Of a stretch of DNA of 64,000 bases, positions 11,862 through 21,559 are shown piece after piece (positions within the stretch are counted from its first letter, which is position 1; the number at the start of each line of letters is the position of its first letter). Under the pieces are notes generated by a model. That model saw nothing but the letters and a program-made list of their open reading frames with translations. It did no database searches and had not been told where the DNA came from. The DNA is from Ciona intestinalis (lineage: Eukaryota; Chordata; Ascidiacea; Phlebobranchia; Cionidae). The translations under genes were made by a program, and so were the position numbers. Location of the stretch: contig NC_020170.2 in assembly GCF_000224145.3 (NCBI RefSeq), positions 2,103,589-2,167,588 of the forward strand, written 5' to 3'.

Positions 11862-13813
11862 TTACACCATCGATGTTTCTTCGGTTTCCACATCTGGATC
11901 AATTCTATTTTGACTATCTTCAGTTGTTCTGGCAACAACATATCCGCTTGTGGGTGATCCATTTTCCTTGCAACACCTTCCGAATTTGTCATGTTTATAG
12001 CAATAATAAAGGCCTATGCCCATTACAATGGCGATTGCTGCAAGAGGACATTAAACTATAATCGCGATGACGACGGGGGATAACCTAGTATGCTGTCCGG
12101 GTTTGGTTGCGCAATCAGCAATCGTGGTAACGGTATGGGTAAATGTAGGATACATTGCACTTGTATATGTTGCTGTATTGGAGATGTAAGTAGGTTGAGT
12201 TGCCGTGCTGGTCGTGCTAACAGCACTCGAGTACAAAGTAGTTGATATTTGTGTTGTTGGTGTTGGTGTGGTGGTGGGAGGTATTTCTGTTGTCGTAGTT
12301 TTGACAGTGGGTTTCCCTTCGTTGCTAATAAAGATTGTATATATAATATAGTGGAATTTAAATTTATTTACTAATTAAAATTAAAGAAATTTTGAATTAT
12401 TATTATTATTATTATATTTTGGTGCATTTAACCTTTCGGTTTTTTTACACCGAATATTTGCAAATCGGTAAAATATAATCTGATGTGTGGTTCAATCGCT
12501 AAATAACACCGGCGCCGTGGTATAGTGGTTAGCGCCTGCTTGCCCCCTGGCTGTAACCCAGGGGTAATGGGTTCAAGGCTCGACGCTGCTACCATTGTTG
12601 GGGTATGTGTCCTTGGGCAAACACTTAACGACAATTGCTCCAACCCATTGGTCACTAATGGGTTGTCTAAATTATCAGCCATACATAAAAAATACAAAAA
12701 ATCCAACAAAAAAATAACCACTCACAAAGTAACATACATGGTAACACGTAAGCTGGCACGAGGTGTTAAACCCGTGTTATAACAACTGTTTATTTTCGGC
12801 AACGCGAGGATTAAGTTACATTTATTCATTCATTCAACCCCACTTTACTATATATCATCAGCAATACCTTGGTGTGCATATGCGAAAAATTCCTTCTCCA
12901 GGTGTTTGAAAACTTTCCTTGCAAGGAATACATTCGTAATCCTCGTTTGAATATTTGTAATCTTTCGGGCAAACCGCACATGCGTAACCCTTTGCTCTTA
13001 TACTGGCTTGACCAGGATCGCAACCCTGTAGAACACCAATCTAGTTAAAAGGTCATACCAACCTTTAGATCACACTTGAGCACTTATATCAATATACAAA
13101 AAAAATGATTTTTCATTGATATGCCCCTTTAAATTCGGACGGTTAACTTTATTTAATTACAGACAAGTTGCAAAATAATACTAATAAAATGTGCCATCTT
13201 GCCACCTATTTATTATAAAACTTAACAAGGTTTTCTCGTCCCATTTGGTAGTAAACAAAGTACATTAAAAAAAACAATCTTTACGACTCCAATAGGCCGC
13301 TGTTAATTGTTTAAAACACGATCAGAATATTTGGATATTATGTGCTAAAGGTCTTCCCCCACCCTACTACATTAAAAACTCTATAGCAGTAGGACAAGAC
13401 AAACAATGTTTAAACTTGATTTTCTAATCCTATAATGTTATTCCGTGTTATTTACATTTATTCATGATAATAATCATAGTAAACAAAGATTTTAAGGTGT
13501 CCCATTTTACCCGTCCGTTTGCGAATCCCTAAATAACACCTTCGTATTTTAAATATGTTTTAATGTGGTGTTCATTAAAAAAGCTACGATAGCGCGAATA
13601 CATTCATGGTATCACGAATCACCCCATAACCGTTAAATATTCTGGTTTTAAAATATAAAACAAAATGTTCTTAAGGGTGTCAGTTTCCCCAACATACTAT
13701 ATATCATTTTTTTGTTAAACTATTTATTAAACTATATACGAAAATAAGTTTACCTTTACCTGAACTTTCACAGTCGTTGCGAAAGTTGCAACAATAACAA
13801 ACAAACCAAACAT
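11862..13813 (-). CDS. Receptor-like membrane protein copy A (interrupted)
   Basis: Not recognised as a named gene. Three exons: 13813-13760 (start; hydrophobic signal peptide MFGLFVIVATFATT), 13025-12868 and 12324-11862. Exon 2 codes for one six-cysteine module with spacing C-x13-C-x2-C-x12-C-x2-C, ending near CTPR, like the Eph-receptor/GCC2-GCC3 and TNFR cysteine repeats. Exon 3 codes for a Thr/Pro-rich, mucin-like stalk, then a membrane helix (SPVVIAIIV...AAIAIVMGIGLYY) and a cytoplasmic tail ending EETSMV. Junction phases are 0 and 2 and match copy C. A TAA at 12051-12053 interrupts the helix in frame, yet the frame stays open for 63 more codons to the stop at 11862. It may be a pseudogene, a null allele, or give a secreted or tail-less form. 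A surface receptor role is inference from domain order. Confidence 0.65.
12509..12838 (+). mobile_element. tRNA-derived SINE, near-complete copy
   Basis: Head with pol III-type A box (GGTATAGTGGTTAG) and B box (GGGTTCAAGGCTCGA), a body with TTGGGCAAACACTTAACG, an A-rich stretch, then a tail ending in ATTCATTCATTC. It lies in the intron between exons 2 and 3 of receptor-like copy A. The head is tRNA-like but is not a functional tRNA. Confidence 0.8.
13190..13370 (-). mobile_element. MITE family 1, inverted copy
   Basis: GTGCCATCTTGCCACC end, then TCGTCCCATTTGGTAGTAAAC and finally GGTCTTCCCCCACCCTACTA. In the first intron of receptor-like copy A. Confidence 0.75.
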
Positions 13814-14757
13814 TCTTCATTGATTTATGTTTTCTGTATTTAAAACGAAAAATATTGTTCTGCTAAACTCTATGTGTAAAACAACCTAAATTATCTGTAA
13901 GAAATCAAACCTCGGTTTAACAGCAATTCTGCATACCTCCTATTTACACAGCTCGATTCTAATACGTTGGTCACCACAATGTTTGTTAGAGTGATTCTAA
14001 ATTCCTAAGTAATAAAGATAGGCCTGAGTTCTTATGTATGAGTATATCAATAAACCATCCGTAACTTCGCAAATCAATAGACCATAACTTCGCAATGCGC
14101 CTTGTGTTTTTACCGCGCATGACGTTCTCTCAACACCCTAGCACCGCCACAATAACCAAGTACATATAGTCAACTTACTGTTTTTAATTAAATATAGCCA
14201 ACTTACTGTTTTTATTATTAGTTGATTGGTGTGTTTTGAATAAATGTAAAGGAAAAACATATTACCGGCTATAGTCGCTATACTATACTCAACAATGCAA
14301 AATACCATGACTGACAACTTTGTATATAGACAAGATTGAGTAGAAAGCGTTGAACCAGCAAACCTCAACACAAAAATATTACTGAGCTAACCAATACATT
14401 ATCTTGTTCTTTAAAAGCTCAATTTCATAATCAGTTGCAATAACGATATACGTTACTTACTCTGGGTCCTTTCCTTGGTACGGTTGTTTGACTACCTTTC
14501 GCTACTCCAAGCCGGCGAACTACATCTCATTTGACTGTTTTTTACGTTTTACCCCGTCACAACTATGTATGGAATGTGTCGCAATGTGAATATATATTTA
14601 CACTTGGTGTGAGTAATACTAATGCGATGTTGTTTACTCTGTGTTTTTACTTTTTATAACCCATTATTAAATGGAAGATTAGAAGTGTCAGCGTTATATT
14701 TTATAAGTTTCACATGTATGTAAGCCAGTTGTTATCAATAGTATCAAAAAACACATT
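13814..14757. other. Flank upstream of receptor-like copy A
   Basis: No exon or repeat recognised. It should contain the promoter of copy A on the minus strand, but no motif stands out. A 77-codon minus-strand frame at 14138-14371 has no recognisable domain. Confidence 0.4.
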
Positions 14758-14962
14758 ATATAGTAGGGTGAGGGGGGGGGGAGACGGGACACCTTTACCA
14801 CATAATTAATGTCCAAATATTCTGATCGTATTTTAATCAATTAACAACGGTTTGTGGGAGATGTTAGGATACGGTTTTATAATTATTTGAATGTTCTTTG
14901 TTTAAGGCGACGAGAAGATAGAATGAAAAGATGTCCCATCTTCCCCCACCCTCTACTATATA
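14758..14962 (+). mobile_element. MITE family 1, complete copy
   Basis: The left end has an expanded G run (GGTGAGGGGGGGGGGAGACGGGACACC); the right end ATCTTCCCCCACCC is intact and followed by CTCTACTATA. Confidence 0.85.
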
Positions 14963-14971
14963 ATAAAGAGT

Positions 14972-15301
14972 AAGACTCTGGCGTCGTAGCACAATGGTTA
15001 GCGCACCTGTCTCTAACGTAGGGGTGACGGGTTTAAGGCTCGTAGCTGCTACCATAAGGGTTGTGTGTTCTTGGGCAAGAAATTTAACGCTAATTGCTCC
15101 AATCCAGTGGTCACTTATTGGTCGTCTAAATTTCCAACCAAACATTAAAAACAAAATAAAAGAAAAAAAATTTTCACCTACAAAGTTCTAACCCGTAAGA
15201 CGGGCGGTATAGATCTATATGAAACAGAACACTGGTGTTATAACGAATGTCGTTGTCCCGCCACGAGGAGTTGAATAAGTTACATTCATTTATTCATTCA
15301 C
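14972..15301 (+). mobile_element. tRNA-derived SINE, near-complete copy
   Basis: A box (GTAGCACAATGGTTAGC), B-box-like GGGTTTAAGGCTCGT, TTGGGCAAGAAATTTAACG, an A-rich stretch and the ATTTATTCATTCA tail. It abuts the 3' side of the orphan exon, copy B. Confidence 0.8.
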
Positions 15302-15343
15302 GAATTTCAAGCTAGCAACATATTTATAAAAGAGTTTGTCGTG

Positions 15344-15826
15344 TTACAATATTGCTGTTTCAACGGTTTTCGTATTTTGTTTAGTGCTATTTTGATGAGT
15401 TATTTGTTCAAGTTCAATTGCTGCATTTCCGTTGACTGTGACCTCAGTTACGATGTGATGTACTCCGTTTCCATTTGCTGTTGGATCGTTTATATGTGTT
15501 GCAGTCTCTCTGTTTTCAGTTTTGCCTTTGGTAATTGCATTTCCGTCTCCATTGTGTACTTCATTACACACATCTACTTTATCTACTTCGTTTTTAATTG
15601 CTGTTCTACCGTTTGTGGCTGTTGTAGGCGTTCTTCTACTCTCAACTTCATTTCTGCCGATTGCTGCATCGTTTTCTTCGGCTGCTTCTTCGTTTGTTGT
15701 TAGTGCGTTCCTCTTGCAACACTTTCTGCGTTTCACACATTCATACATACAAAATACGGCAATCAAAACCCCGAAAGTGAAAATCGCCATTACGACGATG
15801 TAGGACCAAATGTAAGACGAGACAGT
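15344..15826 (-). pseudogene. Receptor-like copy B: orphan helix and tail exon
   Basis: Minus-strand frame whose first ATG is at 15790. It codes for a membrane helix (MAIFTFGVLIAVFCMY), a basic/cysteine stop-transfer (KRRKCCKR) and a hydrophilic tail that shares NDPTANGNGVHH and the IELEQITHQN block with copy C. The frame is also open upstream of the ATG through SYIWSYIVV until a TGA at 15826-15824. No acceptor AG lies between that TGA and the ATG, and no cysteine-module or signal exon was found between here and copy C. It therefore looks like a 5'-truncated relic, although a short protein from the internal ATG cannot be excluded. It is useful as the intact reference for the tail of copy C. 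Confidence 0.5.
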
Positions 15827-16730
15827 TCAAAATGCCTGTTAATTTTAAATGTTTGTATTAGTACAAACACACGTAAATAACACAAAAAGAATACCTACTT
15901 TGAAAATCAAATTTAAACATTCTTGACTTGCCCAACGTCGGTCTTGCCCACTGCCATAGTTTTAATGTTACCTCCACTATGCTATTGTATGAAAAATTGG
16001 TATTGGTTAAACAACAACCGGTATTGTTAGGACGTCAATTGATAAATTTTGTATTTTCCAATGCATTTGAACTTTTAATAACATAAAGTGCATAACAAGT
16101 CATAACAATGTTTATATATATCGCAAGCAGTAATGAAAGGTGAACCACTGGGAGCAAGTAGTAATGAAAGGTGAACCATTGGGAACATTTCTTACACAAT
16201 ATTATATAACAGCAGATTATAGTACAGTATTATTTTGTTACAACATTTTGTAAAATTAGTTTTAATGCATTTTGATATTTGGAAAACTTTACGGTTCATT
16301 ACATTCATATAGAAAGAGACAGCTAAAAACAGGGTTTCTATATAGTCTTGACGCTTATAATAGTTTTCCTGGCCCCCATGAGAATAGAAATAAGTTAAAA
16401 GAGGATAAATATGTCATGAGAGGCTAAACAAGTTAAATTTACATTTGTTGTACACAGAGTCGGTACATAAACACTTTATATATGAATATATGGTTTTACA
16501 TATACGTTCGTTTGATTAACTAAGCTTCAAGCTAGCAACATATTTATATAGGTAATACAGAAGAAGTACATATTAGCTCATAACAATGTTTATATACAAC
16601 GCAAGCAATACCAGGTAGTACTAGTAATGAAAGGTGAACCACTGGGAATACATCTATAACGTCAGATTATTGTACACTATTATTTTGTTACAGCATTTTC
16701 TCGCACAAAATTATATAACAGCAGATATTA
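15827..16730. repeat. Locally duplicated flanks between copies B and C
   Basis: Blocks recur in this interval and in 16928-17168: AATGAAAGGTGAACCACTGGGA (about 16131, 16158 and 16627), CAAGCTAGCAACATATTTATA (about 15309, 16529 and, diverged, 17075) and ATTATATAACAGCAGAT. They look like remnants of the tandem duplications that created the receptor-like cluster. Confidence 0.55.
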
Positions 16731-16927
16731 TATAGTGGGGGAAGACGGGACACCTACAGCACATAATATCCAAATATCCCGATCGCGTTTTAAACGATTA
16801 ACAACGGTCTAATATGGGAGTCGTGAGGTTGCGGTTTGATAAATATTTAAATTTTCTTTGTTAACTACCAAACAGAACGAGAAATACACGAGTGAAAAGG
16901 TGTCCCATCTTCCCCCATCCTAATATA
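16731..16927 (+). mobile_element. MITE family 1, complete copy
   Basis: GTGGGGGAAGACGGGACACC left end, complementary right end GGTGTCCCATCTTCCCCCATCC, interior in standard order. Confidence 0.85.
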
Positions 16928-17243
16928 TCAGTATTATTATGTTACAGCATTTTCTCGCACAATATTATATAACAACACACACACAATTGTACAGTAATAT
17001 TGTGTTGCAACATTTTGTTAAATATAGTTTCAATGCATTTTGATATTTGTAAAACGTTTGATTAACTATAAGCTTCAAGCTAGCAATATATATAGGCAAA
17101 ACGGAAAGTCCGTCCTATGTCTTATATCCCATCACTGTATAGGTATATGTTTGTACAATTGTACACGTTACAACATCGCTGTTTCTTCAGTTGTCGTTTC
17201 TATATTTTGTTCAGTATCATTTTGATGAGTTATTTGTTCAAGT

Positions 17244-19570
17244 TCAATGTACTCCGTTCCCATTTGCTGTTGGATCGGATATAAGTGTTGTAGTCTCTCC
17301 TTCTTCAAGTTTATTTTCGTCCCCGCCATGTGCTTCCCCCGAATTTACACCATGCCCTCCATTGCTCGAATCTACGCCATGCTGCCCTCCATTGCTCGAA
17401 TTTACGCCATGCTGCCCTCCATTGCTCGAATTTACGCCATGTCCTCCATTGTTCGAATTTACGCCATGCCCTCCATTGCTCACGTCTGTGTGATGTACTC
17501 CATTTCCATTTGCTGTTCCACCGTTTGTGTTTGTTGCGACTGGTGCATAGCCCTGATTACACCACCGTACTAAATATATACGTTTATAAAAAAAATATAT
17601 AGCGAATGCAAGTACAAAGAAAGTTAAAATCGTTGTGATATCAGCAATCGTGGCAAGGGTCTGGGTAAATGTAGGATACATTGCACTTGTATCTGTTGCT
17701 GTATTGGAGATGTAAGTAGATTGAGTTGCCGTGGTCGTGCTAACAGCACTCGAGTACAAAGTGGTTGATGTTTGTGTTGTTGGTGTTGGTGCGGTGGTGG
17801 GAGGTATTTCTCTCGTCGTAGTTTTGGGAATAGGTCCCCCTCCGCTGCTAATAAAGATTTAAAAATATGAATGAAGGAATGAATGAAATTTATTTCGTCT
17901 CTTCGGTCCCGATAACGCAGAACGGGAAAGTTTATAAAAGCAAAAATACGTGGAGTAACGGTAAAACAACAGTTGTTAAAACACGCTTATTGTTAAAAAA
18001 GAAAGAAAGAATGTTTTGGATAAAAGGCATGAACGGTACGCGTTATACACAATATAATGGACTACGTGTAACTATACAGTACGATTGTTATCTTTTGGAT
18101 TTTATACATTTAATCATTGGTTTGACCAGCGTGTCTACTTTTTGTAAATTTAACAAACTTGTTTAAAATTGCATTTATGAATTGTGTATATAACTACAGT
18201 TCGAATACATTATATACAATTTTCAGTTCTTTATAGAGATACAAACTTAAAACGCCTAATGTTACAAATATGTTGGTATATATAGTAGGATGGGGGGAGA
18301 TGGGACACCTTTTTATACTATTTTCTCGTCCCGCATGGTAGTAAACAAAAAAACATTCAAAGAAATCCAAAACCGTATCCTCACGACTCTAATAGACCGT
18401 TGTTATTTGTTTAAAACATGGTCAGGATGTTTGGATATTATGTGCTGAAGGTGTCCCATCTTCCCCCACACCACTATATCAAAGCTTAGTACGTTTTCGT
18501 AAACAAAAACGTTCTTATAAAATCTGCATTACCGTTCTGTGCACCAGTAATAAATTCCAGCACCCGGTGTTTCAAAATTGTCCTGGCATGGAATACATGC
18601 ATACTTTTCTTCCGAATATTTGTAACTTTTTGGGCAAACGCCACATTGATAACGTCCCGCCGGTTTAATCCTTGCTTGGCCAGGTTTGCAACCCTGCAGA
18701 AATATGCTGTGACTGCTTAATTAAATTGATCATTAGTATAGGGTGAGGGAAAGTGGAACATGAGGTAATGTGGGACTGTTAATTTTCATGGCCACCTATT
18801 TAAAGAAACAAATAAAAACGTTGCAGGAATATTTGACAGTATGAATGAATGTAACCTACTTTATCCTCGCGTGGCCGGAAAACAACAGTCGTTATAAGAC
18901 GTGTGTTCATATACACTTCGTGCCAGCTTACGAGTTACCAAGTATGTTATTAGGTGAGTGGTTTTTTTTTTTTTTTTTTTTTTTATGTATGGCTGATAAT
19001 TTGGACAACCAATTAGTGGCCACTGGATAGGAGCAATTGCCGTTAAGTGTTTTGCCCAAGCAAACATATACGCCCACAGTGGTATAGCAACGACGAGCCT
19101 TGAACCCATTACCTATGGTTAAAGCCGCCGCGCTAACCAACTGTGCTATGGCGCTGGACAAGTATTCTTACGAATGTAAAAAGCGCGGGCTAGAGCCGAT
19201 TACCGCTATTATAACTATAAAAAAAAATTAATATAGAAGTAATTGATTGACGTATCGTCCCTGCTACCATCGTAGGCATATGTGGACAAAACTATTAACG
19301 GCAATTGCTCCAACCCAGTGGTCACTTATGGGTTGTCTAAATTGTCAGCCAAACATTCAAACAAACAAACAAACAAACAAAAAACATTTACCCCAAAGCT
19401 AAACGTGGTAACTTCTAAGCGGGTACGAGAGGTGTATGAAACACCCGTGACAAGACTGACATTTCCCCATTAAGCTTGGGCATATAAGCAACATTCATTC
19501 AAAAAGAGTTTACCTGTGTTCGAAGCGCTTCAAAGCTTGGTGCAGCAGCAGTTGCTGGAAAATCAAACAT
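17244..19570 (-). CDS. Receptor-like membrane protein copy C
   Basis: Not recognised as a named gene. Three exons: 19570-19514, 18693-18533 and 17847-17244, with intron phases 0 and 2 as in copy A. Exon 2 codes for the same six-cysteine Eph/TNFR-like module (GCKPGQ...CTER). Exon 3 codes for a Thr/Pro-rich stalk closely matching copy A, a helix (ILTFFVLAFAIYFFY), basic residues, then an Asn/Gly/His-rich tail with tandem repeats. The frame stops at TGA 17246-17244 directly after NGNGVH. Relative to copy B, 41 bases are missing at this point; the conserved IELEQITHQN tail remains downstream in another frame and would end at 17168. The first exon aligns in position and phase with the signal peptide of copy A, but its residues (MFDFPATAAAPSFEA) are only weakly hydrophobic, so secretion is uncertain. 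Confidence 0.65.
17335..17480 (-). repeat. In-frame minisatellite in the copy C tail
   Basis: Five or so 27- to 30-base units, each coding for HGVNSSNGG or HGVNSSNGGQ with small changes. All unit lengths are multiples of three, so the frame is kept. Copy number is likely to vary between individuals. Confidence 0.8.
17848..18280. other. Part of intron 2 of receptor-like copy C
   Basis: A 99-codon plus-strand frame at 17867-18166 starts with a run of ATGAATGA repeats and shows no domain. I treat it as intronic sequence. Confidence 0.4.
18281..18478 (-). mobile_element. MITE family 1, inverted copy
   Basis: The interior has TCGTCCCGCATGGTAGTAAAC first. Both ends are well kept. It lies about 55 bp from the copy C cysteine-module exon, inside the following intron. 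Confidence 0.85.
18838..19158 (-). mobile_element. tRNA-derived SINE, inverted copy
   Basis: Reverse orientation of the family: GAATGAATGTAACC end, a 22-base T run, GTTTTGCCCAAGC, and the complement of the A/B-box head near 19090-19158. In intron 1 of receptor-like copy C. Confidence 0.8.
19259..19500 (+). mobile_element. SINE, 5'-truncated copy
   Basis: Starts at the CTGCTACCAT block without a tRNA-like head, then AACGGCAATTGCTCCAACCC, an (ACAA)n run at about 19361-19384 and the ATTCATTC tail. Confidence 0.75.
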
Positions 19571-19720
19571 TCTAATTTTCCTTAGAAAGCCTATTGACGG
19601 TGTTAAATAAATTGAGAACAGAATTCTGCGAATAAATTGCAATATACTAACTAGCTGTGCAAAAGTAACCAAATGAAACTAACAATGTTCTACCTTATAC
19701 TGTACTTTTTTATAATAAGT

Positions 19721-19918
19721 ATAATAGGGTGGGGGAAGATGGGACACCTTTTCAATCTATTTTCTCTTCCAATTTGGTAGTAAACAAACATTCAACGTTT
19801 TTTTTATAAAACTTTATACTCACGGTTCCCATAGACCGTTGTTAATTGTTTAAAACACGATCAGGATATTTAGTTATTATGTGTCAAATGTGTCCCATCT
19901 TCCCCCACCCTACTCTAT
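19721..19918 (-). mobile_element. MITE family 1, inverted copy
   Basis: GGGTGGGGGAAGATGGGACACC left end and ATCTTCCCCCACCCTACT right end are intact; the interior runs in reverse order. Confidence 0.85.
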
Positions 19919-20407
19919 TTATCAAAGAAACAAAACAAGAAAACACCGACAGCGCTTAATTAATACTATCTAACAATGTTAGTTAAAGTTTTTCAAATTC
20001 TTCGCGCGAGGTTTTAACTTTAAGTGCTGTCGCATAAATGAAATAAAACAAGCATTAGCGCACACCTATATATGGCTTCAACAAACAAAGTACCGCGCCC
20101 AGAAATAAGGGGTTTCCCTGATAAAATGTAGGGTGCCTTCCCCAAGTTTTAACTTCGTACTTTTAAGATTATACTGTGACGCAATGAATTTCAATGCAGC
20201 AATACCAAAAATAGACATCACCCCCCTAACTCTAACAGCTGATTGTTGTTTGTCAACGTTACACATACCGCCTAGCAAAATCGAAATTGTCGTTTACCTA
20301 ACTTGTTAAGACGTTTGCGGTTGCTTGAACTACAATAAGATAGCTCTATTCTGCTATTCAAATGCACTCTGCGCGATAGAAAATGTTTGCGTCATATGAG
20401 TTCAACT

Positions 20408-20457
20408 NNNNNNNNNNNNNNNNNNNNNNNNNNNNNNNNNNNNNNNNNNNNNNNNNN
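20408..20457. other. Assembly gap (50 N)
   Basis: Fifty N, with one more undetermined base at 20463. The round length suggests a placeholder of unknown true size. Confidence 0.95.
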
Positions 20458-21559
20458 TTTCANATAGCTAACATGTACAACTTTTCTGATCGTAATGGCT
20501 CCACGGTGAACACTCACATTCATATACTGTATTGGGTTGCTAACTACGTTTGTAACCCAAGCTTTCCTTTGTTAAGCGCCAGACTATATCAATATAAATG
20601 AAACTCCGGCAAAGTGCGGGTAGCGCATCCATTCACACCATGATGGCACAAACGTAACATTTTAAACAATACCAAAACTAAATACATTCATAATGACTGA
20701 TCTCGCACCTTTCATGACGTGACCGTCTTCTTACATTAGTTTTATCTCGCTTTGAATGTACAAGTGTTTCGCAATAATAAAAACAGATCCGGTTTATTCT
20801 ACCATTCGCTCATAGATTGCTTATAGTCCAGATGAAACCTGATGCGAGATGGCCCGAGATATAAAATCGCCACTTAAAGGAAAGTAACAGGCTTCAATAT
20901 ATATTGCAAGTGATAAAGCGCCCATTGACAAAATATGGTTAATATTCGACGAGCTTCCAAGCCGTTTTCCCATACACCTTGTGTCTTTTTTGTTTTAATT
21001 TATGTTCCGCTAGGTAGCGTGAAAGATCGAATTTACCGGTAGTGAGAACTGATTTAAATTCCATTGATCGTTCAATCAGCTGAAATCGATTTTAAGAATT
21101 TTAAGTCTAGAGGTCCGTTTCTGTTGTTTGGAGAACTTGTTTAACTTTTTGAGATTGACAGAATTTACGCTTTATTGTAGTTTAGTAGCAAGTAATGTTT
21201 GATTTGTAAACAGTCATAAAAATAGTTGTCATGGGCACGATGTAACGCATTTATTAAAGTTTATATGTGTAACATTATAAATTTCAGGATTTGTATTATA
21301 TCATATGTACAGTTATGTTATGATGTATTTAAACTGGCACTAAATCTTTATTTATTTGGTTACATAGTAGCTTACTATATCCATTAGGTGCATAATTTTG
21401 CGTACAATTGTTCAAAGTTCACATTATTTTTGGTTGGACTTTTTAAACTTGCATTAATGTGTTACAAAGTCTTTCTAATGTTTTACTAATACTTTAGTTG
21501 TCCACTTTCAGAAATTCTAGATGTCATTGTTGCAGTAGTAAGTTTGAGTTACACCGAAA

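Larger units (their letters stand above)
19571..21559. other. Intergenic region between copy C and the ANKRD26-like gene
   Basis: Contains one MITE (19721-19918) and an assembly gap. No exon is recognisable. A TTTCAG at about 21506-21511, some 50 bases before the ANKRD26-like start codon, could be a 5'UTR or trans-splice acceptor; that is inference only. Confidence 0.4.

Noticed and set aside
12509-12600. tRNA gene
   Set aside because: The A and B boxes belong to a dispersed SINE; no full cloverleaf with acceptor stem pairing is supported. The same applies to 14972 and 18838-19158.
15341-15803. Plus-strand Cys/Phe/Ser-rich frames of 93-120 codons
   Set aside because: Antisense of receptor-like copy B. 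The same holds for plus-strand frames at 17191-17602 over copy C.
17335-17480. CRISPR-like repeat array
   Set aside because: Units are contiguous, without spacers, and keep a protein frame; this is a coding minisatellite in an animal genome.
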